In this document: piece after piece, positions 19,332 to 27,834 of the stretch
How positions within the stretch are numbered: the first letter of the stretch is position 1
Layout of the letters: each line of letters starts with the position of its first letter
Assembly: GCF_000800255.1 (NCBI RefSeq)
Contig: NZ_CP009747.1
Coordinates: 4,402,001 to 4,466,000, forward strand
Reading direction: 5' to 3'
From: Pseudomonas parafulva
Lineage (GTDB): Bacteria; Pseudomonadota; Gammaproteobacteria; Pseudomonadales; Pseudomonadaceae
DNA: 64,000 bases
Program-made: the position numbers and the translations under genes
The notes under the pieces: model-generated
Told to the model about the DNA's origin: nothing
Database searches by the model: none
What the model saw: the letters and a program-made list of their open reading frames with translations, nothing else

Positions 19332-20019
19332 CGCTGCCAGCGCCGTCGCTTGCCCGTCGGCAGTCTTCCAGCGTTCGCACCTGACCTTCCGGCCGCTGGT
19401 TTTCGGCCGCCAACCAGCGCTCGAAACCGGCTGCCACCTGCGGCCATTGCTCGTCGGTGATCGCATACCACGCCGTATCGCGGTTGCGGCCCTTCACCAC
19501 CATGTGTTGCCGGAACACCCCCTCGAAGACGAAACCGAAGCGCTGCGCGGCGCGCTTGGAGCGGGCGTTGGCGTCGTTGCACTTCCATTCCAGCCGGCGA
19601 TTGCCCAGTTCGAATCCAAGCTTGCCCAGCAGGTACACCGCTTCGGTGCCCTTGGGCGTGCGCTGCATCGCGGCGCCGAAGGCGATGTGGCCGAGTTCGA
19701 AGCGACCGTGGTCGGGCACCATCGACATGTAGCTGAGCAGGCCTTGGGCCTGATCACTGTTTTTGTCGATCACGCTGTAGAACAGCGGATCTGCGCTGGC
19801 GGCATGGCCGTGCAGCCAGCGGTCGAAGGCGGCGCGCTCGGTGAAGGGGCCATAGGGCAGATAGTCCCACAGAGCGGGGTCGGCGTCCGGACCTTGCAGG
19901 ACTTCCCAGAGGTCGTCGCCGTGGCGCGCCGGGTCGAGTTTTTCCAGGCGGATGAAGCGCCCCTCCAGGGGCGCAGCATCGGGAATCCCGGCAGGTGTCC
20001 AGTTCAGTGCGTCAGTCAT
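19324..20019 (-). CDS. GNAT-family N-acetyltransferase (RimJ/RimL type)
   Basis: A 231-residue cytosolic acetyl-CoA-dependent acetyltransferase of the RimJ/RimL-like group. Visible features: N-terminal strand GRFIRLEKLDPARHGDDLWE, the core strand-helix region FELGHIAFGAAMQRTPKGTEAVYLLGKLGF, and the late NRRLEWKCNDANARSKRAAQRFGFVFEGVFRQHMV typical of this family. The start ATG at 20019 lies 5 bases after the stop of the next GNAT gene, so the two are probably co-transcribed with the PaiB-like gene. Substrate unknown; with the neighbouring polyamine genes a small amine is an attractive guess, while proteins are the other option. Confidence 0.85.
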   Translation of the reverse strand: MTDALNWTPAGIPDAAPLEGRFIRLEKLDPARHGDDLWEVLQGPDADPALWDYLPYGPFTERAAFDRWLHGHAASADPLFYSVIDKNSDQAQGLLSYMSMVPDHGRFELGHIAFGAAMQRTPKGTEAVYLLGKLGFELGNRRLEWKCNDANARSKRAAQRFGFVFEGVFRQHMVVKGRNRDTAWYAITDEQWPQVAAGFERWLAAENQRPEGQVRTLEDCRRASDGAGSAT

Positions 20020-20024
20020 GGCGC

Positions 20025-20471
20025 TTACAACCCTTTGCGGAATTGGATGAAGCCTGGCCGTTCGGCCACCTGTTGGTAAAGGCCGATGGCTGTGGCGTTG
20101 GTTTCGTGGGTCAGCCAGTGCACCTTGATGCAGCCGGCGGCCTTGGCCGTGGCACAGACATGCTCGATCAACTGACGACCGATGCCCAGGCCGCGCTGCT
20201 GTGGGTCGACGTACAGATCCTGCAAGTAGCAGGCGTTCTCGATGCTCCAGTTGGAACGATGGTAGATGAAGTTGACCATGCCCACCGCCTTGCCATCGAC
20301 CCAGGCCAGTGTCGAATGGGTGGGTTCGCTGGGGTCGAGCAGCCGCTGCCAGCTGTTGGCGCTGACCTCCTCGGCCAGGGTGGTTTCGTAGAAGCGCAGG
20401 TAGGCCTGCCACAGCGGCAGCCAGGCGGCGTGATCTTCGGCGCGCACAGGGCGCAGCGTGACGGTGGACAT
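20025..20471 (-). CDS. GNAT-family N-acetyltransferase
   Basis: A 148-residue GNAT protein. The acetyl-CoA pyrophosphate-binding signature is clear: LQDLYVDPQQRGLGIGRQLIEHV (R-G-L-G-I-G). The conserved late segment THETNATAIGLYQQVAERPGFIQF with the catalytic-region Tyr is also present. Of two in-frame ATGs, the one at 20471 has AGGAG 7 bases upstream and is preferred over that at 20477, where the ribosome site is too close. Twelve bases separate it from the PaiB-like gene upstream. Resembles small-amine or amino-group acetyltransferases; the substrate cannot be read from sequence. Confidence 0.86.
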   Translation of the reverse strand: MSTVTLRPVRAEDHAAWLPLWQAYLRFYETTLAEEVSANSWQRLLDPSEPTHSTLAWVDGKAVGMVNFIYHRSNWSIENACYLQDLYVDPQQRGLGIGRQLIEHVCATAKAAGCIKVHWLTHETNATAIGLYQQVAERPGFIQFRKGL

Positions 20472-20483
20472 GGGCATTCTCCT

Positions 20484-21113
20484 TTAGAGCGAGCGCATAT
20501 GCGCGGCAAGTGATTGGTCGAGTGGGTCGCGGCTGTCGGCCAAGCCAGCGTGAACGCCCTGGATGTCCGCCGCGCTGCGGTTCTGGCTGAGCTTGCGCGC
20601 GCCCTGTAGGCGGGCGATCGGCAGACGGATACCGACGATGGCGCGCAGCATGCCGTCGATGTAGTCGGCTGGCGCATCGGCCACCGCCCAGGGCTCGCTG
20701 CGGCCGTGCTCGTGCAGGTCGGTCAGGCGGCTGACGATCTGCAGCAGCGACTCGGCGTCGTGCATGACAACGACCGGACCGTAGGCATGCACCGCGACGT
20801 AGTTCCAGGTCGGCACCACCTTGGGATCGTGGTGCTTGCTCGGGTAATAGCTGGGGCTGACGTAGGCATCCGCACCTGCAAACACCAGCAGCGCCTCGCC
20901 GCCGCGCTGCAGGTCCTGCCACTGGCGATTGGCCCGCGCCAGGTGGCCGTAGACCGTGCCGAACTCGCCCTCATCGGTGTCCAGCAGTACCGGCAGGTGA
21001 GTGGCCAGCAGGCCGTGGTCGCCGTGGCTGATCAAGGTGGCGAGGCGGGCGCTCTGCATGTGCTGGTGCAGACGCTGAAGGTCGTGATCCTGGAAGGGTT
21101 TGGCGATGTGCAT
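20484..21113 (-). CDS. FMN-binding negative transcriptional regulator, PaiB family
   Basis: A 209-residue PaiB-family protein with a split-barrel FMN-binding fold. Characteristic segments: HIAKPFQDHDLQRLHQHMQS at the start, GLLATHLPVLLD, GEFGTVYGHLARANRQW, AYVSPSYYPSKHHDPKVVPTWNY and IVGIRLPIARLQGARKLSQNRS. In Bacillus, PaiB is paired with PaiA, a polyamine N-acetyltransferase; here too the gene leads an operon with two acetyltransferases. It has no obvious helix-turn-helix, so a redox or flavin-linked role is possible in spite of the family name. Transcribed divergently from the MocR gene. Confidence 0.88.
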   Translation of the reverse strand: MHIAKPFQDHDLQRLHQHMQSARLATLISHGDHGLLATHLPVLLDTDEGEFGTVYGHLARANRQWQDLQRGGEALLVFAGADAYVSPSYYPSKHHDPKVVPTWNYVAVHAYGPVVVMHDAESLLQIVSRLTDLHEHGRSEPWAVADAPADYIDGMLRAIVGIRLPIARLQGARKLSQNRSAADIQGVHAGLADSRDPLDQSLAAHMRSL

Positions 21114-21204
21114 GATGAAAGTCCTTGTTCGATGGGGACCATCCTAGGCAGGCTATTGGTCTGGTGTAAGAGCCATTGAAGTCTATTTTCATAGGTCCAA
21201 TTTC

Positions 21205-22731
21205 ATGACTGAGCGCGCACTCGTATCGTCTTTCGACCCAGCCGGAATCGTCTTGGACCGGCGCCGCGGGCTCAGCCAGCAGCTGTATCAGGCGCTGCGC
21301 GCAAGGGTGCTGGATGGCCGCCTGAGCAGTGGTACGCGCCTGCCGGCCACCCGTGACCTGGCGTCGATGCTGGCGCTGTCGCGCAACAGCGTGGTGCGTG
21401 CCTACGATCAGCTGTATGCCGAAGGCTTCATTGAAAGCCGGGTCGGCGATGGCACGTATGTGAGTCGGCTGGAAAAACTGTCCACACAGTTATCAACAAG
21501 GTTATCCCAGGGGTTATCAACAGGTTTATCCACATTTTCGTCTTCTGATACTGAGCATTTATCCAGCTCGACGCGTTCCAGTGCGCCGCTCGAGCGCCTT
21601 GCCAGCCATCATCTTTCACTGCCTCGAACCGATGCGCCGCGGGCATTTCGACTGGGCATGCCGGCAGTCGACCTGTTTCCGTTCGAGGTCTGGGCCAAGC
21701 TACAGGCGGGTTTCTGGCGAAATCCCGATCCCGCTGTGCTCGGCTATGGTGATCCGGCGGGCGAGCCACTGCTGCGCGAACTGATCGCCGCCTACATGCG
21801 TCGCTCGCGTGGGCTGTCGTGCACGGCTGAACAAATTGTGATCACCAGTGGTGCGCAGCAGGCCATCAGCCTTTGTGCACAGCTGCTGTTGCAGCCGGGC
21901 GATGCGGTGGCTGTGGAAAACCCAGGCTATCGTGCGGCTCGGCATGCGTTCGCCCTGGCCGGTGCTTCGCTGCGCGGCGTGCCGGTGGACGAGCAGGGGC
22001 TGGAATGCGAGCGGTTGGCGGATTGGCCTGATTGTCGATTGGTCTATGTGACGCCCGCGCACCAGTACCCGACCGGCGTCACCCTGAGCCTGGCGCGGCG
22101 CCTGGCGTTGCTGGCCTGGGCCGAGCGCCATGACGGCTGGATCGTCGAGGACGACTACGACGGCGAGTACCGCTACAGCGGCGCGCCGTTGGCCCCGCTG
22201 GCGGCGCTGGACAGGCAGCAGCGGGTGATCTACGTCGGCACCTTCGGCAAGATCGCCTTTCCGGCCATGCGCTTGGGCTACCTGGTACTGCCGCCGCGAC
22301 TGGTCGAGCCGTTCAGCCAGGCACGCGCGCTGGCAGTGCGACACTCCGAGGTCGGTACTCAATGTGTGATGGCGCAATTCATGGCTCAAGGACACTTTCA
22401 GCGTCACATCCGCCGCATGCGCCGGGCGGCCCTGGCCCGTCGCGACGTGCTCAAGGCGGGCTGGCCCAAGGATGTTTCGGGGTTGGGCACCATGCCGGAA
22501 GTGGCGGCAGGCCTGCATGTGAAGGTGGATGTGGATAACGTTGCCCGGGAAACGCAATTGGTGGCGCAGGCCGAGGCGGTGGGGGTGGAAGTGCAGGCGC
22601 TTAGCCCGTATTGGCTTGAGAACGGCGAAGCGCCTGTGGATAAGTGCGCGGGTCTGGTGCTGGGTTTCGCCGCGGTTCCCGAGCCGGAGATCGCCGAGGC
22701 CTTGCTGCGGTTACGCAAGGCCTGGCGCTAA
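21205..22731 (+). CDS. MocR/PdxR-type regulator (GntR HTH fused to aminotransferase fold)
   Basis: A 508-residue MocR regulator: N-terminal GntR winged helix (about 20-90, GLSQQLYQALRARVLDGRLS and TRDLASMLALSRNSVVRAYD) joined to a fold-type I aminotransferase-like domain (about 140-505). The PLP lysine is Lys349 in GTFGKIAFPAMRLGY. The linker (about 92-122) is unusual: it reads as four-residue repeats LSTQ-LSTR-LSQG-LSTG-LSTF, encoded by five 12-bp units that resemble DnaA boxes. Candidate operator arms ATTGG (21155-21159) and CCAAT (21197-21201) lie in the gap shared with the PaiB-like gene, which it may regulate. MocR proteins commonly respond to PLP-amine adducts. Confidence 0.9.
   Translation: MTERALVSSFDPAGIVLDRRRGLSQQLYQALRARVLDGRLSSGTRLPATRDLASMLALSRNSVVRAYDQLYAEGFIESRVGDGTYVSRLEKLSTQLSTRLSQGLSTGLSTFSSSDTEHLSSSTRSSAPLERLASHHLSLPRTDAPRAFRLGMPAVDLFPFEVWAKLQAGFWRNPDPAVLGYGDPAGEPLLRELIAAYMRRSRGLSCTAEQIVITSGAQQAISLCAQLLLQPGDAVAVENPGYRAARHAFALAGASLRGVPVDEQGLECERLADWPDCRLVYVTPAHQYPTGVTLSLARRLALLAWAERHDGWIVEDDYDGEYRYSGAPLAPLAALDRQQRVIYVGTFGKIAFPAMRLGYLVLPPRLVEPFSQARALAVRHSEVGTQCVMAQFMAQGHFQRHIRRMRRAALARRDVLKAGWPKDVSGLGTMPEVAAGLHVKVDVDNVARETQLVAQAEAVGVEVQALSPYWLENGEAPVDKCAGLVLGFAAVPEPEIAEALLRLRKAWR
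21478..21534. repeat. 12-bp tandem repeat of DnaA-box-like sequences inside the MocR gene
   Basis: Five 9-mers start exactly 12 bp apart: CTGTCCACA (21478), TTATCAACA (21490), TTATCCCAG (21502), TTATCAACA (21514) and TTATCCACA (21526). The last is a perfect DnaA box and two differ from it by one base. A sixth partial copy, TTATCCAGC, is at 21559. The 12-bp period equals four codons, so it also makes the LSTx protein repeat. Confidence 0.8.
22530..22538 (-). other. Perfect DnaA-box sequence within the MocR gene
   Basis: TGTGGATAA, the complement of TTATCCACA. With the one at 22635 and the repeat at 21478-21534 it makes three perfect boxes in one gene. Confidence 0.5.
22635..22643 (-). other. 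Perfect DnaA-box sequence within the MocR gene
   Basis: TGTGGATAA, complement of TTATCCACA, 105 bp (ten helical turns) from the one at 22530. Confidence 0.5.
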
Positions 22732-22750
22732 CCACCGGCAGAGGTACGAC

Positions 22751-23854
22751 TCAGGTTCCCGACTTGATCCGCGTCCAGGCGCGGGTGCGTGCCCGCTCTG
22801 CCTCTCGGCTCAGCGGCTTGAGGGTGTACAGCTTGGTCATCGCCTCGGCCGTTGGGTACAGGTTCGGGTTGTTGCGAATGTCCGGGCTGACCTTGTCGGT
22901 AGCGTCCTTGTTCGGGTTCGGGTAACCGACGAAGTCGCTGATCGGCGCGATCACCTCAGGCCGCAGCAGGTAGTTGATGAAGGTGTGGGCATCTTCCGGG
23001 TTTGCCGCGTTCTTCGGAATCGCCAGCATGTCGAACCAGATCGGCGCGCCTTCCTTGGGCAGGCGCATGTCCACCACCACGCCGTTCTTGGCTTCGCGAG
23101 CGCGGTTGGCCGCCTGGGAGAAGCTGCCGGAGTAACCCACGGCCACGCAGATATCGCCATTGGCGATGTCGGCCATGTACTTGGATGAGTGGAAGTAGGT
23201 GACATACGGACGAATCTTCAGCAGCAGCGCCTCGGCCTTCTTGTAATCGGCCGGATTATCGCTGTTGGGCGGCAGGCCCAGGTACTGCAGCGCCAGCGGC
23301 AGGATCTCCGAGGGGGAATCGAGCAACGCCACGCCGCATTGCTTGAGCTTGGCGATGTTTTCTTCCTTGAAGATCAGGTCCCAGCTGTCCACAGGCGCGT
23401 TGTCGCCGAGCGCAGCCTTGACCTTGGCTGGGTTGAAGCCGATCAGGATGGTGCCGTACATGTAAGGGACCGCGAAGCGGTTGCCGGGATCGTTGGCCTC
23501 GATCAGCTTCATCAGCGCCGGGTCCAGGTGCTGCCAGTTCGGCAGCTTGCTGCGGTCCAGCGGCTGGAACACCCCGGCTTCGATCTGCTTGGCGAGGAAC
23601 ACATTGGACGGCACCACCACGTCATACCCGGAGTTGCCGGTCAGCAGCTTGGCTTCCAGTGCTTCGTTGGTGTCGAAAATGTCGTAGATCAGCTTGACCT
23701 GGGCATCCTTCTGGAAGTCCACCAGGGTCTGCGGGGTGATGTAGTCGAACCAGTTGTACACGCGCAGGGTGCGCTGTTCGGCATGGGCCGCAGCGCCGCC
23801 GGCCAGCAGGCCGACAGCGATGAGTGGGGCAAGCAGACGCTTGAATGGACGCAT
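22751..23854 (-). CDS. Periplasmic polyamine-type ABC transporter binding protein (PotF-like)
   Basis: A 367-residue periplasmic solute-binding protein of the PotD/PotF family. A signal peptide is clear ([19 protein letters not shown], cleavage near residue 25). The mature protein starts [18 protein letters not shown], the family's Trp-Phe/Ser-Asp-Tyr-Ile ligand segment; later [20 protein letters not shown] and [16 protein letters not shown] match PotF. No permease or ATPase gene is adjacent, so it must borrow a transporter or act as a sensor. It follows the deacetylase gene by 2 bases, and so probably binds acetylated or related polyamines. Confidence 0.88.
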   Translation of the reverse strand: MRPFKRLLAPLIAVGLLAGGAAAHAEQRTLRVYNWFDYITPQTLVDFQKDAQVKLIYDIFDTNEALEAKLLTGNSGYDVVVPSNVFLAKQIEAGVFQPLDRSKLPNWQHLDPALMKLIEANDPGNRFAVPYMYGTILIGFNPAKVKAALGDNAPVDSWDLIFKEENIAKLKQCGVALLDSPSEILPLALQYLGLPPNSDNPADYKKAEALLLKIRPYVTYFHSSKYMADIANGDICVAVGYSGSFSQAANRAREAKNGVVVDMRLPKEGAPIWFDMLAIPKNAANPEDAHTFINYLLRPEVIAPISDFVGYPNPNKDATDKVSPDIRNNPNLYPTAEAMTKLYTLKPLSREAERARTRAWTRIKSGT

Positions 23855-23856
23855 GA

Positions 23857-24897
23857 TCAGGCTCCTGTCTGGACGCGCTGGAAACCTTCCAGCACGTTGA
23901 CCGCGTTGATACCGATTTCCTCGACGGCGTAGCCACCTTCCATCACGAACAGCGTCGGCTTGCCGAGCCGAGCGATGCGCTCGCCCATGGCCAGGTAGTC
24001 CGGGCTGTCCAGCTTGAACTGGGAGATCGGGTCGTCCTTGAAGGTGTCCACGCCCAGCGACACCACGATCACCTCGGCGTCGAAAGCGGCGATGCGCTGG
24101 CAGGCGTCTTCCAGTGCCGCGCTCCAGGCCGCCCAGTCGCTGCCCGCTGGCAAGGGATAGTTGACGTTACAGCCCTCGCCGGCGCCTTCGCCGGTTTCGT
24201 CGGCATAGCCCAGGAAGAACGGGAATTCATCGGTCGGATCGCCGTGGATCGAGGCGAAGAATACGTCGTTGCGGGCATAGAAAATGTCTTGGGTGCCGTT
24301 GCCGTGGTGGTAGTCCACATCGAGGATGGCGACCTTGCCCTTGCCCTGATCGAGGAACGCCTGGGCAGCGATGGCGGCGTTGTTCAGGTAGCAGTAGCCG
24401 CCCATCACCTCGGCGGCGGCATGGTGCCCTGGCGGACGGCACAGGGCGAAGGCCGAGTGAGCGCCGTTGTGAATGGCGGCTTGAGCCGTCAGAGCCACTT
24501 GGGCTGCGCTGTAGGCGGCCTGCCAGGTGCCGGCGGTGATGGGCGCGCCGCCGTCGAAGCTGTAGTAGCCCAGTTCGCCATGCAGGCCGCGTGGTTTGAT
24601 GGGGCGCAAGGTGCGTGCCGGCCAGGTGAAGGGCAGCAGGTCGCCCTCCTGGTTCATCGCCGCCCAGCGGGCCCAAGCACCTTCGAAGAAGTCCAGGTAG
24701 GCGGCGCTGTGGACGCGCAGCAGGGGTTCACGGCCGAAGTCGGTGGGCGCCTGGATCGGACCCAATTCGCGCTGCTTGACGCGGTCGAGTACATGATCGG
24801 CGCGTGATGGCATCTCGAAGCACGGCATCAGCTTGCCGTCGATCAGCTCGCAGCGGCCGTGGTGCAGGCGGTGATCGTCGGAATAGATCGTCAGCAT
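23857..24897 (-). CDS. aphB: Acetylpolyamine amidohydrolase (histone deacetylase family)
   Basis: A 346-residue zinc hydrolase of the HDAC/acetylpolyamine amidohydrolase family that removes acetyl groups from acetylated polyamines such as acetylputrescine. Active-site motifs are present: [20 protein letters not shown], the zinc site [19 protein letters not shown], and [13 protein letters not shown]. The N-terminal [20 protein letters not shown] matches the AphB group of Pseudomonas, in which aphA and aphB accompany polyamine-binding protein genes. GGAG before the ATG at 24897. Co-transcribed with the PotF-like gene. Substrate range inferred from family and neighbour. Confidence 0.88.
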   Translation of the reverse strand: MLTIYSDDHRLHHGRCELIDGKLMPCFEMPSRADHVLDRVKQRELGPIQAPTDFGREPLLRVHSAAYLDFFEGAWARWAAMNQEGDLLPFTWPARTLRPIKPRGLHGELGYYSFDGGAPITAGTWQAAYSAAQVALTAQAAIHNGAHSAFALCRPPGHHAAAEVMGGYCYLNNAAIAAQAFLDQGKGKVAILDVDYHHGNGTQDIFYARNDVFFASIHGDPTDEFPFFLGYADETGEGAGEGCNVNYPLPAGSDWAAWSAALEDACQRIAAFDAEVIVVSLGVDTFKDDPISQFKLDSPDYLAMGERIARLGKPTLFVMEGGYAVEEIGINAVNVLEGFQRVQTGA

Positions 24898-25055
24898 TTG
24901 TTGTTCTCCGCAGGGACTGGCGTGAATTCATTGTGGTGGCCAAGCCAGAGGGGGTGAAACGTCGCAAACGGCCAAAAGGGGATCGATGTGGCCACTGTCG
25001 ATGGCCGGATCGGGGTCGTGGGGGATCATTCAGGCCGCGTACCCGGTGGTTTGGA

Positions 25056-26087
25056 TCAGCCGCGAAAATGACTGGGCGCTACGCCGCTCCAGCGCTGGAA
25101 GGCATGCCGGAAGCTGGCTGTCTCGCTGAAACCGAGGGTCTCGGCGATGCGGTAGATGGGCATGTGATCCTCGGCCAACAGCTGTTTGGCGCGCTCGAAA
25201 CGCAGTTCGTCGAGCAACTGCTGGTAACTGCTGCCCAGCGCCTGCAAGTGGCGGCGCAGGGTACGCGAGGAGCAGTTCATCTGCTGCGCCAGGCCCTCTA
25301 GCCCAGGCGCCGCGTCGAGTTGCTTGAGCAGCAACTGGCGGATGCGCCCGAGCCAGGCCTGGCGTCCGGTGAACTCCAGGTTCAGGCGGCGGCATCGTTC
25401 GGCCATGGCCTTGTGGGTAATGGGGTCGGCGAGTGGCAAGGGCATGTCGAGCCAGCGCCGTTCGAAGGCGACGGCGTTGTCTTGCGCGCGGAATTCCAGG
25501 GGGCACTGGAGTGCACCGGCATAGAGCGGGTGATAGGCCGGGCGCGCGTGTTCGAAGCGGGCGGCCAGCAGGGGCAGTGGCCGGCCGAGCAGGTCATCGC
25601 AGATGACCTTGAGCGACACCATGCAGAATTCGGCGTTGAACGCTGCCAGGGCTGGTAGCTCGCGGTAATCGCTGGCGCTGAGCCAGACGCGCTGGCCGTC
25701 GTCGACCAGGCGCAGTTGGAAGATTGTTCCCAGCAGTGCCGGAAAGCGCAGTGCCAGACGCAGGGCGTCACCCAAAGTGGCACTGGAGAGCAGCGCGTAA
25801 CCGAGCATGCCATAGCAGGACACATGCATGCGCCGGCCCAGTTCCAGGCCGATTTCCGCGCGTCGCGCCACGGCGTTTGCGCAGACCTGCAGTTCCTGCT
25901 GGGTGGTGATGCGCGCGTCGGGATGCCCCAGGTCCGCCGGGCCTATGCCGCTGCCATCGAGCAGTTGCGTAGCGTTGCAGCCCTCTTCCTGGAACAGGTT
26001 GAGGATCAGCGAAACGGCGTTGAGGGTAGTGAGGTGACTGTGCAGCATGCTCGGCATCCCGGTGCGGTGAGGGCTATTGGCGAGCAA
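25056..26087 (-). CDS. AraC-family transcriptional regulator
   Basis: An AraC-family activator of the OruR/ArgR-like 'Arabinose_bd' type, about 340 residues. The N-terminal effector domain spans about residues 20-215 (HVSCYGMLGYALLSSATLGDAL is typical), and the C-terminal double helix-turn-helix about 240-340: LAQQMNCSSRTLRRHLQALG, then FERAKQLLAEDHMPIYRIAE and LGFSETASFRHAFQRWSG. ATGs at 26087, 26057 and 26048 are all possible starts; the third (MLHSHLTTLNA) fits the domain best. It lies upstream of and on the same strand as aphB, 158 bp away, and may regulate it. The effector is unknown. Confidence 0.85.
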   Translation of the reverse strand: MLANSPHRTGMPSMLHSHLTTLNAVSLILNLFQEEGCNATQLLDGSGIGPADLGHPDARITTQQELQVCANAVARRAEIGLELGRRMHVSCYGMLGYALLSSATLGDALRLALRFPALLGTIFQLRLVDDGQRVWLSASDYRELPALAAFNAEFCMVSLKVICDDLLGRPLPLLAARFEHARPAYHPLYAGALQCPLEFRAQDNAVAFERRWLDMPLPLADPITHKAMAERCRRLNLEFTGRQAWLGRIRQLLLKQLDAAPGLEGLAQQMNCSSRTLRRHLQALGSSYQQLLDELRFERAKQLLAEDHMPIYRIAETLGFSETASFRHAFQRWSGVAPSHFRG

Positions 26088-26137
26088 GTTGTGTGCCGCA
26101 GGACGCCGACGGGTCGGTGGAGGTGCGAAGCGTGGAT

Positions 26138-26170
26138 AAAAAAAGGGCCCGGCGCTGTGCGCTCGGGCCC
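26138..26170 (-). terminator. Intrinsic terminator of aspA
   Basis: On the minus strand GGGCCCGAGCGC ... GCGCCGGGCCC followed by seven T. It lies 59 bases after the aspA stop and before the AraC gene. Confidence 0.9.
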
Positions 26171-26228
26171 TGGAAAGGTTGAGAGGTGTCTAGTCCCTCG
26201 ACCTGGTGAGACGGTTGCAGCGGTCGGG

Positions 26229-27653
26229 TTACGCTTTGAGCGGAACCAGACGGGGAGCGATCATGTTTTCCGGACGCAGGATGTCATCGAGCATGGCGTC
26301 GTCCAGCAGCTTCTCCTCGCGAACCAGTTCCAGCACGCCACGCCCGGTTTCCAGGGCGACGCGGGCGATACGGGTGGCGTTCTCGTAGCCGATGTACGGG
26401 TTCAGCGCGGTGACCAGGCCGATGGAGTGCTCGACCAGTTCGCGGCAGCGTTGTTCGTTGGCGGTGATGCCGACGATGCAGTGCTCGCGCAGCATGTCCA
26501 TGGCGCGCTGCAGCAGGCGGATCGAGTCGAAGATCTTGTAGGCGATCAGCGGCTCCATCACGTTGAGCTGCAACTGGCCGCCTTCGGCCGCGACGGTCAG
26601 GGCCAGGTCGTTGCCCATGATGGCGAAGGCCACCTGGTTGACCGCTTCGGGGATCACTGGGTTGACTTTGCCCGGCATGATCGAGCTGCCCGGCTGGCGC
26701 GCCGGCAGGTTGATTTCGTTGATGCCGGTGCGCGGGCCGCTGGACAGCAGGCGCAGGTCGTTGCAGATCTTCGACAGCTTGACCGCGGTGCGCTTGAGCA
26801 TGCCGGAGAACAGCACGAAGGCGCCCATGTCGGAGGTGGCTTCGATCAGGTCGGCTGCCGGTACCAGCGGCTGGCCGCTGATGGTGGCCAGGCGCTGCAC
26901 GGCCAGGGCCTGATAGCCCGGGTCGGCGTTGATGCCGGTGCCGATGGCGGTGCCGCCCAGGTTGATTTCGGTGAGCAGCTCAGGCGCCAGCGAACGCAGA
27001 CGGTTGAGGTCTTCGGTCATGGTGGTGGCGAAGGCGTGGAATTCCTGGCCGAGGGTCATCGGCACGGCGTCTTGCAGCTGGGTGCGGCCCATCTTCAGGA
27101 CGTGGTCGAATTCCTTGCCCTTGGCCGCGAAGGCCTGGATCAGGCTGTCGAGGCTGGCCAGCAGGGCGTCGTGCCCCAGCAGCAGGCCCAGGCGGATGGC
27201 AGTCGGGTAGGCGTCGTTGGTCGACTGCGCCATGTTCACGTCGTTGTTCGGATGCAGGTACTGATACTCACCCTTCTGGTGGCCCATGGCCTCCAGCGCA
27301 ACGTTGGCGATGACCTCGTTGGCGTTCATGTTGGTGGAGGTGCCTGCACCGCCCTGGATCATGTCGACCACGAACTGCTCGTGATAATCGCCTTTGATCA
27401 GGCGGGCGCAGGCTGCGCTGATGGCAGCGTGCTTGGCATCGCTCAGGTGGCCCAGCTCACGGTTGGCGTCGGCAGCGGCCTGCTTGACCATGGCCAGGGC
27501 CACGACCAGCTTCGGGTAGTGCGACAGCGGAACGCCGGAGAGGTGGAAGTTGTTGGCAGCGCGCAGGGTCTGGATGCCGTAGTAGGCATCGGCAGGGACT
27601 TCAAGGGTACCAAGCAGGTCTTTTTCGACACGGAACGATGCAGCGGAGGACAT
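26229..27653 (-). CDS. aspA: Aspartate ammonia-lyase
   Basis: Reversible deamination of L-aspartate to fumarate and ammonia; feeds aspartate/asparagine carbon into the TCA cycle. A 474-residue homotetrameric cytosolic enzyme. The fumarase/aspartase signature GSSIMPGKVNP is present, as are GAGTSTNMNANEVIAN, NDVNMAQSTNDAYPTA and GRTQLQDAVPMTLGQEF. The frame opens with an ATG four codons upstream (27665), but MSSAASFRVEKDLLG at 27653 matches Pseudomonas homologues. Divergent from a LysR-type gene with a dyad between them. It ends with its own terminator. Confidence 0.94.
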   Translation of the reverse strand: MSSAASFRVEKDLLGTLEVPADAYYGIQTLRAANNFHLSGVPLSHYPKLVVALAMVKQAAADANRELGHLSDAKHAAISAACARLIKGDYHEQFVVDMIQGGAGTSTNMNANEVIANVALEAMGHQKGEYQYLHPNNDVNMAQSTNDAYPTAIRLGLLLGHDALLASLDSLIQAFAAKGKEFDHVLKMGRTQLQDAVPMTLGQEFHAFATTMTEDLNRLRSLAPELLTEINLGGTAIGTGINADPGYQALAVQRLATISGQPLVPAADLIEATSDMGAFVLFSGMLKRTAVKLSKICNDLRLLSSGPRTGINEINLPARQPGSSIMPGKVNPVIPEAVNQVAFAIMGNDLALTVAAEGGQLQLNVMEPLIAYKIFDSIRLLQRAMDMLREHCIVGITANEQRCRELVEHSIGLVTALNPYIGYENATRIARVALETGRGVLELVREEKLLDDAMLDDILRPENMIAPRLVPLKA

Positions 27654-27749
27654 GACGGATATCATCTCGGGTTGGCCCCGGCACTAGCCGGAATGCCGCC
27701 AATCCTAGGGATCGACGGGTTTTGCGGCCAATGCTGATGCACGCTAACC

Positions 27750-27766
27750 TATGCACAAACGGCATA
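27750..27766. promoter_or_regulatory. Candidate LysR-type operator between aspA and its neighbour
   Basis: TATGC, 7-bp spacer, GCATA: a perfect interrupted dyad of the T-N11-A class in the divergent promoter region. A TTGACA hexamer at 27786-27791 lies beside it but lacks a convincing -10 partner. Confidence 0.5.
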
Positions 27767-27834
27767 CGGTTTGATGTGACGCCGGTTGACAATCGAGCGT
27801 GTCCCATTTTGGTGCACGCCTTCGGAGCTTCTCG

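Noticed and set aside
25716..27737. 673-codon plus-strand frame opposite aspA and the AraC gene
   Set aside because: Spans two well-supported genes on the other strand and the aspA terminator; protein is compositionally typical of a shadow frame.
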